Positions 19,949-29,176 of a stretch of DNA of 58,477 nt are shown piece by piece. This DNA is from Nemertoderma westbladi (taxonomy: Eukaryota > Xenacoelomorpha > Nemertodermatida > Nemertodermatidae). The notes beneath the pieces are model-generated. The model saw only the letters and a list, made by a program, of their open reading frames with translations, was not told the DNA's origin and did not search any database. The stretch's first letter is position 1. The number at the start of each line of letters is the position of its first letter. The position numbers and the translations under genes are program-made. The stretch covers positions 1 to 58,477 of the forward strand of contig JAUCBJ010008827.1 of assembly GCA_032718475.1 (NCBI GenBank), in the 5' to 3' direction.

Positions 19949-21387
19949 TCATTTTCCATAAGGAGGTCGATGGTATTCTCCTCATCGAATAGTTGGTGGA
20001 TATTGTCATTATCTGAGGAGTATGGTGTTCCCTCAGGTGGGTCGTCTCCCTCACTGATCTCATCTTCCCATTCACTCACCTGGTAGACTCGTTCTTTGGG
20101 TAGCCTTTCCATGAGAGTTCTACGGGAAGGTCCAGTAAAGTACCAACCTACTCTAGTTCTTCCCGCATAGGTTTGTAATGGTTGCGGTTGAGCAGGCCAT
20201 TTCTCCAATGTCTCAAGTGCCTCATGCGCATTTTGGCCGATGAGTATTTGCACTCCAGGGTAATCTGTGTTGAATCTAGGTATCTCATGCTGTTGGGTGA
20301 AATCGTCCTCATCCCAGTTATAAGGTTCCACTTGGCTGGTAGCGAAGTTCTTTATCGCCACCATTTTTACTGACCTTATGCTGTGTTCTCCTAGTTCATC
20401 CTGGGGGGTGGACAACGCGCCTACATAGTAATCTGTAGTTACTGTAGATTTCCAAACCTGCATAATTCCTGAAAGGTTCAACTTAGTTCGGAACTTGGGT
20501 TGTCCAGCAAAGATGTCTTCAGCTAGTTCTTTGTCGATGAATGTTCCTGTGCTGCCGGAGTCAAGGAGGGCGTTCACTATATAGCTCTTTTCTGACCCGT
20601 GGACTCTCAACTGCACTACGGGAAATTCTCGGATTCCTACGTTGGAAGTTGGTGCTTTCCAAGATGGTTGTCGGTCAGGAGTAGTTAGGGGGAGCTCACT
20701 ATCGGTTTCCTTCTCATACGTAAGTGCTCGATACACTGCGGTATTTATTAGGTAACAGGATTCGTTTTCATCGGAGAATTCATCCGTATAGAATCCTTCC
20801 ATCTCAGAACTTTGGTCAGTGTCGTTCACATCACTGAATTGTACATGTAGTTCGGACTCACTTACCTGACTCGGGCTGTTTCTTTCGAATTCAGTGTGCA
20901 ACAAGATATGATGTTTCGCGCCGCACTTAGCACACCTTGCGTCGGAGTAACAGGTTCGCCGTTGGTGTCCTTGTCTGAGGCAATTATAACACAACCGCTT
21001 ATTCCACATGACTTCACATCTATCTATTAGGGATTTCTTTAGGAATTCATCACACACACTTAAACGGTGGGGCCCGTCGCACAGCACACATTTTGGTTTG
21101 ATGTTACTTACCTTACCTTGGGTAACGTTGTGCACACTCGTTCTTTCCTCGGGCTTTCTTCCATGAATTCTCTTAGGAGACGTAGGAGGAGTTTTTCTTA
21201 CCTGTTCTCTCCTGTCATTGGTTCGAGACTTAATTTTACTTACGTCTTTAGGCGCTTTGTTGACATAGTAAGATCTTTCAGTGTCTTTCCCGCTGTCCTC
21301 CTCTTGAGAAGCCTGGCTTTCGCCGTCGTCTGTATAACACACTGGTGTTACCTTTCTCCTAGAAACGGGTTTCTCACTTACCTTATT
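19888..21387 (-). CDS. BEL/Pao zinc knuckles and aspartic protease
   Basis: Open from 21387 to the stop at 19888, in a different frame from gag and pol. It has no obvious ATG of its own. The first 90 residues are basic and disordered. Then comes a Cys-rich set: CVLCDGPHRLSVC, then CYNCLRQGHQRRTC and CAKCGAKHHILLH, the gag zinc knuckles typical of BEL/Pao. After an acidic stretch the retropepsin follows, with the catalytic triad in LLDSGSTGTF. The gag stop is at 21383, overlapping this frame by only a few bases, and the end overlaps pol (19948-19888) by about 60 bases. Expression would need a +1 then a -1 frame change, or one-base indels separate parts of what is normally one polyprotein. Confidence 0.85.
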   Translation of the reverse strand, partial: NKVSEKPVSRRKVTPVCYTDDGESQASQEEDSGKDTERSYYVNKAPKDVSKIKSRTNDRREQVRKTPPTSPKRIHGRKPEERTSVHNVTQGKVSNIKPKCVLCDGPHRLSVCDEFLKKSLIDRCEVMWNKRLCYNCLRQGHQRRTCYSDARCAKCGAKHHILLHTEFERNSPSQVSESELHVQFSDVNDTDQSSEMEGFYTDEFSDENESCYLINTAVYRALTYEKETDSELPLTTPDRQPSWKAPTSNVGIREFPVVQLRVHGSEKSYIVNALLDSGSTGTFIDKELAEDIFAGQPKFRTKLNLSGIMQVWKSTVTTDYYVGALSTPQDELGEHSIRSVKMVAIKNFATSQVEPYNWDEDDFTQQHEIPRFNTDYPGVQILIGQNAHEALETLEKWPAQPQPLQTYAGRTRVGWYFTGPSRRTLMERLPKERVYQVSEWEDEISEGDDPPEGTPYSSDNDNIHQLFDEENTIDLLMENETWRNQVNLCHLIHPAGQFD

Positions 21388-22192
21388 TTACGGCAACTTG
21401 CAACGACGTGTCTTGTCTTCTTTTTGAAGCTTCCTCAAAGGCTGATAGGATTAGTCTGATTCTTAGAATTCTTTCTCTAACTTGATAAAGCAGCTCTCCC
21501 TGCTTTTGAGGTCCTTGGGGTTGTTGAAACAGTTGTTCCTCTAATCGCTCCAAAGAGCTGAAGAATCCCTGTACATATCCTGCTGCCGACCTCTTCCACA
21601 CAGCTGGATCACTAGTGTCTTTTGTCACTCCCATCCTGTATAAGTCCTCCCAGGCAGCTTCCGATAAGTTAAACGGGAGTCCGGGTCTGGGGAAGTTCCA
21701 TTGCGTCTCGACAATAGACTTCAGTTCCTCCCTTGTGTATCCCGCATAACTGTCCTTGGTCGATCGCTTACTTCTCGCCCAATCGATTTGGTGTTCCTCC
21801 ACCGCAATCAATACCCTAGTGAGTACGGCTGCAGGAAGAATGAGAAGGGGATCCGAATAAACCGCATCTGCCATCTTTGCTCCGCACTCGGGTATCAGCT
21901 CTACAGTATTTGAACTACTGGAGCTATCGGGCCGCTGAGAAATAAGTTCTCGGCTTGGGTGTTGCTGCTGTTTAACAGCTGCTTCTTGGTCTCGCTTGAC
22001 TTGAGCCCGAGTGCCTATGATAGACCTACGGTGTTTGACTAGCCTAGGGTCTGATACTACTACTGGAGGGATGACCTTTCTTACAGTAGGAGGGGAGTTG
22101 AACTTCGGTCTCAAACGTTCCGCACTCCTATCTGGGTCACAGATGGTTGTATCTAGGAGACTGTCTGACAGGTTTTGCTTTAGGTCAGACAT
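21383..22192 (-). CDS. gag: BEL/Pao gag (matrix/capsid part)
   Basis: 269 aa from ATG 22192. The N-terminal third is hydrophilic (disordered, Ser- and Gln-rich). The middle and C-terminus are helical with aromatic anchors (WNFPRPGLPF, AAWEDLYRMG, YVQGFFSSLERLEEQL), consistent with a capsid. It is placed first after the leader, upstream of the zinc knuckles, as expected of gag. Directly at its stop the - strand reads AAAATAAGGTAAGTGAG, which contains a perfect splice-donor consensus (AAG/GTAAGT). Confidence 0.75.
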   Translation of the reverse strand: MSDLKQNLSDSLLDTTICDPDRSAERLRPKFNSPPTVRKVIPPVVVSDPRLVKHRRSIIGTRAQVKRDQEAAVKQQQHPSRELISQRPDSSSSSNTVELIPECGAKMADAVYSDPLLILPAAVLTRVLIAVEEHQIDWARSKRSTKDSYAGYTREELKSIVETQWNFPRPGLPFNLSEAAWEDLYRMGVTKDTSDPAVWKRSAAGYVQGFFSSLERLEEQLFQQPQGPQKQGELLYQVRERILRIRLILSAFEEASKRRQDTSLQVAVK

Positions 22193-24054
22193 GTTTGTTT
22201 GTACAGTTGTATGCCTACCGCTATAATTACAGTTAAAGCAAGTCTAGTAATTCAGTATCAACTGTTAGCCTAGTATTTAATTACCGATATCGTTACTCTA
22301 TGTAACGTGATATATATACAATATATTAGAATACCGGTATACACTTATAGTATATAAGTATTATTACGGATCGAATATTAGGGTTCGTCACAGAATACCG
22401 GTATATAATTTCAGCGCAAATATATAGATATATAATAAGCCTAACGTGAATACCGGTATACAGCTTACACTTATAGTGTATATATAAGTATAATTATAGA
22501 CTAGAATTAATTACAGAATACCGGTATATATTTTCAGCTTAAATTTATAGAAATAAATATAATAAGCCTATCGTAAATACCGGTACGTCAATTATTTTAG
22601 AATAATTGAATTTCTGAATTTTTAGGGTTACTTAGTTACTTTACTTTACTTTATTACCGTTATTTAAGCAGTAGTCCAACTGATATTAAGACCTAATTGT
22701 TGTATGACAGGCCTACTATTTTATAAATCGGTTTGAGTTGATTTATAATATATATATCTATATATACCCTGTAATGGGTTTTGTCAATATTTGAAATAAA
22801 TGTTATTATTTCTGGTAAGGAGTCACTACACAGAAGCTGTACGCTCTCAGTGAAGTGCTACTTGTTGGACACTTGTATTACACTGTATTACACGTACGAA
22901 TTTTTAGGGTTAATTTTACAGGGAATCTACAAACCAGCCTAACAAGGAGTTAGAATATCTGGTTATTACAAACGGACAAGATACTACGGTATTTGAAAAT
23001 AATAAAGCAGTAGTAAATATATTGTATTGTCTAGATAGGAAAATACCACCGCCTGACGACTTATAGTCTCTAGCTTTACAGCTCTATAAGTACTACGTTA
23101 TGTACCCGGAGTGTTCCTACCTAGAAGTTAATTACCGCAGCCAACCATAGCTAACGTGCCTATTAACCACTTTACAACACAAATATACTGCCTACACACT
23201 AATTACCTTCGGAAAGCACTGTACACTAAACCCTAAATTAGGTACAAGTACTTATACAACAAATAACCAGCAGTTAAAAATACTTGTACAGCTAAAAGAA
23301 CCACGGTATCTGCCGGAGTGACCAGAGTATAAAATCACCAGTCTTTACCTACGCCAAACAGCCCTGATGTAGTACCGGGGTTAATTTAACTATAACGGTA
23401 TGTATAACAAGCACAATTACTGTAGGAATAAACTTGGGGTTGTGAATGTTGCGAATAATCGCATATAATCTGAATAATAAATATTACGCTACCCGTACAG
23501 ACTACACAAACAAAATACAAACCAAATGCTGACAGACTACTATCAAGCCTAAATAAACTACAGTATATGCAGACTCCGAAATGGTTAGTTAGTATGCGTT
23601 CTAACCGAGTAGTACGACTTATTCTTTCGGGGGGGGGGGGGGGGGATTTACCTTACAGCACTGGATGCCCCCACGTTCCTAACTAGTACTTTATCGGACA
23701 TACACTCTACACACACTGCAATCTCTTCAGACTTAACAACAGTCAGACAACAATCCAGCCTACAAATTATCTGTACAATCTGAGCAGGCTTATATGCCTT
23801 CTGCTCAATATTAACTTACAGATAAATAAAACTGACAGAAATAAGTAAAATCCCAATAAAAAACCAGGGCTGCAGTCCCTGATTAAATATCAAGACCTAC
23901 CGGTATATAATTATCAAAATCGAATAATACTGATGTACCTGTACTGCTGTAAGTACCGGTTCGGGTGGTTAGGTAGTTAGGCCTACTGGTTACCGGTCGA
24001 CCGGTACTTTTGCCTTTATTGCCTACGTTGCAATAAAGAAAGAATAACTGTTAT
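22193..24054 (-). other. BEL/Pao 5' leader (untranslated)
   Basis: About 1.86 kb without a supported ORF between the 5' LTR and gag. It contains a tandem duplication rich in ACCGGTAT (22329-22574), a (TA)n tract near 22745-22770 and a run of 17 G (23629-23645). The bases directly after the LTR on - (ATAACAGTTATTC) do not begin with the TGG common in tRNA primer sites, so I cannot name the primer tRNA. Confidence 0.6.
22329..22574 (-). repeat. Tandem repeat of ~120-bp units with ACCGGTAT
   Basis: Two units (about 22329-22447 and 22448-22574) with the same order of landmarks: GAATACCGGTATACA, CTTATAGT, ATAAGTAT, CACAGAATACCGGTATATA, TTTCAGC and AATAAGCCTA. A third partial ACCGGTA follows. The palindromic core ATACCGGTAT occurs four times. 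It lies 100-350 bp upstream of gag in the leader. Confidence 0.75.
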
Positions 24055-25247
24055 TGTTCGCGCTTTTAGACCTTTAGCAGTTTAACCTGTCAATTTTAGG
24101 TGTCTTCTAGGTTATAAATCGACTTTAACCTATAACAAGTATTTGATACACATAAAGTTACATTAGCCGAAGCCAGCCTATGCGCGACCATTCACCCACG
24201 GTTAAGGGAGACTGGATTCGGATGCTCTGACCTTATTGCGGTGTAGACTTACTGTACTATTCGATTGATCGTTAATATAATATCTCTGACAAATATTATT
24301 TACTTTCGGGAAATATTAACAGTTCCTTTAGGACGTGGCGCTCTAAGTATGTAAACAGAGTTATGACTTACACTAAACACAACGGGATGGCTATTGATTT
24401 TCGTATAAAGCGCATTCTTTAGGAAATGCTTTGTTATCTATCACATTCATGCACACTACCGCACACTGCTGCACACTGATCTGCCGACCTTCACTAATTT
24501 TAGTCATATATAAGGAGAACAGCAACTGACACATGTTGGGTCTATGAAATAGCATTCAATTCACTCCAAAACCACTATAATGTAAGTCGCAATTGCTACA
24601 GGTAACCGGTCTCTCTAACCTTCAGTATATCAAGAAGATTGGGGTTTATGATTATTTATCGATATTCTCCAAATATAACAACATATCCATCAACTGATAA
24701 CAATTAATAACCGACAGTAAATAGCAGTAAAATAATGCGGTGAAAGGTATGTATAGTATGACATGATGTACTGTGATATGTTATGCGATTTGTATGATAA
24801 CAGTTATACGTTTCTATAATCAAAGCCGTTCTAATGTTTGGCTAAAGTCTGAAACTCAGAATAATTCCAAAGCCGATGTTCTGGGCTCAGGAAAAAAGGT
24901 AAACAAAGACCATAATGCATTGCACGATCTTCCGTAGGCTTCTATACAAGATAAAATGAAAATCGCTCTGATTGGTCGAGTGGGCCGAACAAAGAAAGCC
25001 AAAAAGCTGCACATCGACATATCAGCTGATAGATGTCGTCATCTGAACTACACTGTATTAAGAGTATTTTGGCGTATTGCGGCATAAAATGGCTTGTTAT
25101 GTCCGCTAAAGTACACATACAGAAAAATGGCTTTTTATGTCCACTAAAACACCTACACAGTAAGAAAACGGCTTTTTATGTCCGCTAAAACACCTACAGA
25201 GTACTTTGCGGGGAAAATGACTAGCTAGATCCGCAAAAGCCTTTACA
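24055..25247 (-). repeat. 5' LTR of BEL/Pao element
   Basis: The 1193-bp partner of 10259-11449. On - it starts TGTAAAGGC and ends GCGCGAACA. It contains the complete set of three ~45-bp internal repeats (about 25095-25200). The junction to flanking DNA is marked by AACTG at 25248-25252. Confidence 0.92.
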
Positions 25248-25252
25248 AACTG

Positions 25253-25930
25253 CTTGGATCTCAGGCAGGGTATGCATCTACAATCAACCCTCAAGATACC
25301 CCACCCCATATAAACTTATTCACCATTATCATGCATGTAACACATTCTAGCACACACATTGCACCATGTTGATTAGTGAGTTTATGTTCCAAAATGCCTA
25401 TTCGAATGAGTTTCATAAAATATTCCATCACATTAGGATTTACAACATGCCTCAGAGTACTGTATCCCTGTCCTGAGCTCTGTATCATAACCATAAAATC
25501 AAAACTCCTTCAATCCTGCAGTCTATATTTTATAAAGTAAGTAATATATAGTACTAGAGGTAGTAGATAGTAAATAGTCTATGTCTATATAGTAAATAGT
25601 CTGGCGCAGTTCGGTAGGGTGGGGTAAATACAGTAGTATGCTCCATACACCATAGAGACTGTTTCTGTGTTGGGGGCGGGCAAAGGATTTCATTTTAAAT
25701 TTCCCTCTTACATTGGTTGCCTAGTAACGTCGGCTGGGTATTGATTAACATTAACGTTTTATTATCTATGTGAATAAATGAGACTTAAAGAGTTAAAAAA
25801 AAAAGATAGTAAATAGTAGTAAATAATACTATAAGGTAATGGTAAATCCTGCAAGTTTCGTCTTCATAGCAAAGAAGTTGTTTGCTAGAAAGCGACAGGG
25901 TAGCATAGTTTATCAAATACAGCAAGATAT
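25253..25930. other. Spacer downstream of copy 2, no gene
   Basis: No supported ORF. It contains the TSD-flanked insertion described at 25578-25803 and small TAGTAAATAG repeats on either side of it. The first ~300 bp continue the target site in which the BEL/Pao element landed. Confidence 0.5.
25578..25803 (+). mobile_element. Short poly(A)-tailed retroposon with 13-bp TSD
   Basis: About 226 bp flanked by AGATAGTAAATAG on the left (25565-25577) and right (25804-25816). It ends in an A run of about 10 preceded by an AATAAA-like hexamer (near 25772). This is the signature of LINE-mediated retroposition. It contains ATTGG (inverted CCAAT) followed at once by GTTGCCTAGTAAC, which resembles an RFX X-box, so it may derive from a transcribed promoter or a SINE. 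The family is not known to me. Confidence 0.5.
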
Positions 25931-26024
25931 CTGTGTCAAGATTCATGTTCACTAATTCTAAAAACCGAGGTAGGTTCAGTTATATAAACTTCTATTATCT
26001 ATTAGAATTGAGTAAAATTTATGT

Positions 26025-26954
26025 TTATTTTTTATCAATCAACCCACTAAGTAGAGGCTCAGTTTCATCTTCCACAATTTGTTTCTCAGCATTTTCAACA
26101 TTCGTAAGTGGAGCAAATATTTCCCTCCCGTGGTATTTATAATAAACAAGCAATATAATAGCCGGGATCATCACAATGATGCTGAATCCACAGAAAACTG
26201 TAGCAGCTAAATGGAACTTGATATATTGAGTCAGTGGCCCGGCAACTAGTGGACCAATAAATAGACCACAAGCTCCTGTGCTGGTTGCAAGGGACATCAC
26301 AACTGTGTGGTTACCGATAGTTTGTGGCCATTGAAGGCGGTATTTGTATATTTTAAGCAGCGTTTCTATATAAGGTGTTGCCATTGACATTCCAAATCCT
26401 AATAAAGCAGTTCCAACTATCACAATGCTAATTCTATCTGGTAAGTTCAATAAAGGTGATGGCCCCATCAGTAACAATCCTACTATACCAACGAAATGGG
26501 AAAAAATTATCACTATCAAAGTGTTGATTGATTGATATCTGGCCAGAAATGCACCCCATGCTAATCCTGTTGAAACGTTTATGAGTGGAGCTATTAGAAA
26601 CATTGATCCAACTTCTACAGGAGACAATTCATATACATTCACAAGATGAATAGCGAATGTTGTTTCATAGAAGCCCATAGCCATAGCCATTACAAACCAC
26701 ATAGAGAAAGCAGATAAACATACCCTGTCTTTGAGTAAATCAAATATGGTCTTTGTGGTGACAATTTTGCTGGGTTTGATGCCAGGGAGAGAGATTATGT
26801 TTATCAATGCTATGACTACTTCTGTTCCACCAAGGATTACAAAGGGAGTAACAAAGTTGGTGTATTGGTATAGAATTCCTCCCAGGGCAGGTCCGCACAT
26901 GGTTCCTCCAAAGAAGGCATTGTGAAGAAGTGATAAAACAAATATTTTTTCTTT
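26025..26954 (-). CDS. SLC18B1-like transporter, copy 2, exon 2
   Basis: This encodes 309 residues, the C-terminal part of the transporter. The acceptor is TTTCCCACAG ending at 26955, and the intron (26955-27449, 495 bp) is in phase 0. About eight membrane segments are visible, including GGTMCGPALGGILYQY (the TM5 glycine-rich motif of MFS antiporters), MAMAMGFYETTFAIHLV and GACGLFIGPLVAGPL. With exon 1 this gives 12 segments in 484 aa. The cytosolic tail ends DETEPLLSGLIDKK and contains an acidic dileucine (ExxxLL), a known sorting signal to endosomes, lysosomes or vesicles. The known SLC18B1 exports polyamines into vesicles; the substrate here is inferred only. Confidence 0.88.
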   Translation of the reverse strand, partial: KEKIFVLSLLHNAFFGGTMCGPALGGILYQYTNFVTPFVILGGTEVVIALINIISLPGIKPSKIVTTKTIFDLLKDRVCLSAFSMWFVMAMAMGFYETTFAIHLVNVYELSPVEVGSMFLIAPLINVSTGLAWGAFLARYQSINTLIVIIFSHFVGIVGLLLMGPSPLLNLPDRISIVIVGTALLGFGMSMATPYIETLLKIYKYRLQWPQTIGNHTVVMSLATSTGACGLFIGPLVAGPLTQYIKFHLAATVFCGFSIIVMIPAIILLVYYKYHGREIFAPLTNVENAEKQIVEDETEPLLSGLIDKK

Positions 26955-27449
26955 CTGTGGGAAACAAGAGATAATAATGTATTAATTTTGAGCTATTTGT
27001 AATTCTTGATAAATTATCAATGGCCTTGAATTTATTTACTTCGGTCTTGAACTTATGTATGTCCCTCTTCAATTATTTATATGTCGGTTTTGATGTATTA
27101 TTGTTACACTGACATTCCCCTTTGTGCTGCTACTCATATGAGATCAGTTTGACCTTCACCCCATAGTACCGGGATGCTCTGGCGCGATTGTATGGTTAGG
27201 GTCGCATAGCTAATACAATGATTTATGGTACATTTTCAGAAGTAATGTGAATCACAATAATTGGCTATTATAACAGACAAATGTCATTATTACTATATTG
27301 ATAATACGAAATTAGTCAACATTTCGAGAGGTTTGGTTGGGTCAACTATCACATCACACTTTTAATTGTAAATGTACTATAAATATAATATAATATATAA
27401 TATAACAATAAAATAAATAGTGTCTGATGACTCCAGATTAATTACTCAC

Positions 27450-27974
27450 CTTATACAAACTGCCAGCCAAGCTCAAACAAGCCAAGTTGGCACCACCTAG
27501 GGTAAAAGCTTCAATGACACGACAAATGAAACAAAGAACAATGTAGGATACACCAGGTGGACCCCAATCCAATATGCCAAATAAAGCCATACAAGTACCA
27601 GCCAATATATATCCCGATATTAATACAACCTTAACCCCAATATTTGGGATAAAATTTCCGAAAACAATGAATGAAAGGCACCTTATTCCAGCATAAACAC
27701 CAAACAGGATGCCAATGAGAGATTCATTGAAGCCACGAGTGATGGCCCTGGTAGTAAAGAATGCAGCTGGCAGAGAGAAACACATTCCTGCACTGAAAAT
27801 TTGGATAACCAAAAGGATTGTATTACTAAGACGATGCTTAATAATTCTCCATAAAATATTCCTGGAATTATTTCTTGAAATGATTGTTGAATCACGAACA
27901 TCTTCATCAGGTTTACTTGTACATTTATAATCATCACTAACATCAACATCTGATAGAGCTATGATTTCTTTCAT
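27450..27974 (-). CDS. SLC18B1-like transporter, copy 2, exon 1
   Basis: 175 residues from ATG 27974 (MKEIIAL). The acidic N-terminus (about 1-45) is cytosolic. Four membrane segments follow (around 50-72, 87-107, 112-133 and 138-160), with the MFS loop 2-3 motif region FGNFIPNIG and CRVIEAF in TM4, close to the pattern of SLC18B1. The exon ends AAG before GTGAGT (27449-27444). A TATATATA tract lies about 100 bp upstream on -. The exon and 5' flank are nearly identical to copy 3, 3158 bp away. Confidence 0.88.
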
Positions 27975-29176
27975 TATAACAATTTAGCAAAGTAAGTGAA
28001 AGATGATAGCAACACGAATAATATCTGTAACTCTGATTGTGTATTAATAATGAATCAATTGATAATGTATGTATATCTATATATATACAGTATCAGGCCT
28101 AAAGTTAAAACATCTTCAGATTGCTGCCAGACATGATGCACTGCAGCCAAATTATACCTCTATTTTTTAATGTAATCTCATTAGTCAAATTTATTTGCAT
28201 GTTTGTTTCTAAAGTTGAAAATTTCAAATAATATAAAGTTAGGCTATTGCTTCTTATATGTATCTAAGTTTTAGAATGCAATGAATACCATTAATTAAAG
28301 CCAGTCCACTCTCCACACCAAACACATTAGGTATGACGAGTAGGAATCATGACGCCCTGAAATCATTGTAGGAATTATTTCCTAAAATTTCCTACTTTTG
28401 CTACTTTATATCATACGTATAGATTTATTGGACATGATTTCCCCATTAAAACTGGTATGACATTTATATATATATATATATATATATCATAATAAATCAT
28501 TATTATATAAACAAAATAGTAAAAAAACGATGAATTCAAAGGGAGAATCTCTTAGGCTAATTAACCCTGGGAATCTTCCTCTTCCTTAATCCTGTTATCT
28601 TCCCATTTATTTATTCAAGGAAATTACAATTATTTGTCATTTTAATAACGATATACAATTATAATAAAAATATGTTACTACATAAGTACTATTTATTATC
28701 AACCACTGAGGCAAACACTAGAGACTTACACCCTCCCCCATAAACTACAAAAAATATTGAATCACGACATTAATCACTAAAATTAGTACTAAGCCACGAG
28801 GGCCTTCAAAAAAACAAAGAAAACAAATGAACACAAAAACCAAACATAATAAAATGCTCAAAACACTGTGTGTATCCGTAACTATTTATTATGGCGATGT
28901 GTATAAACTACACTGCACGAAATTATTTACTTCCATAGCATCATTATGAGATTAACTGATTAAACTTTCTTCTTCAGATCCAAGAAGGTTTACTAAACTT
29001 TTTTCTTCAGATCCAAGAAGGTTTACAAGAAAAGTGCAAATCAGCAAATATGATTTGGCGATTTTGGGTTTTTCAAGCAGCAAGATATTTGTGTCAAGAT
29101 TCATGTTCAATAATTCTAAAAACCGAGGTAGGTTCAGTTATATAAACTTCTATTATCTATTAGAATTGAGTAAAAA
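27975..29176. repeat. Spacer between copies 2 and 3
   Basis: 27975-28460 is the shared 5' flank, nearly identical to 31133-31618. At 28461 homology stops at a (TA)n tract (28462-28486), and 28487-28900 is unique AT-rich DNA with no gene. From about 29080 the sequence matches 25920 onward, the 3' flank of copy 2. The TA tract marks the right breakpoint of the ~2.5-kb duplication. A 24-bp local repeat around TTCTTCAGATCCAAGAAGG occurs at about 28970-29030. Confidence 0.7.

Larger units (their letters stand above)
10259..25247 (-). mobile_element. Giant BEL/Pao LTR retrotransposon with accessory ORFs
   Basis: A 14,989-bp element is bounded by two direct LTRs of 1191 and 1193 bp and flanked by a perfect 5-bp duplication AACTG (10254-10258 and 25248-25252). 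Read on -, each LTR begins TGTA and ends AACA. The order 5' to 3' on - is: LTR, 1.86-kb leader, gag, zinc knuckles plus protease, RT-RNase H-integrase, 1.7-kb non-coding spacer, a cassette of extra ORFs (14485 down to 11528), a purine tract and the 3' LTR. I count about 10 substitutions and one 2-bp indel between the LTRs (roughly 1%), so the insertion is young. Pol domains and the 5-bp duplication fit BEL/Pao. BEL/Pao elements are usually about half this length. Confidence 0.92.

Noticed and set aside
28462-28486. (TA)n tract as a regulatory or origin element
   Set aside because: A simple microsatellite at a duplication breakpoint; nothing more is supported.
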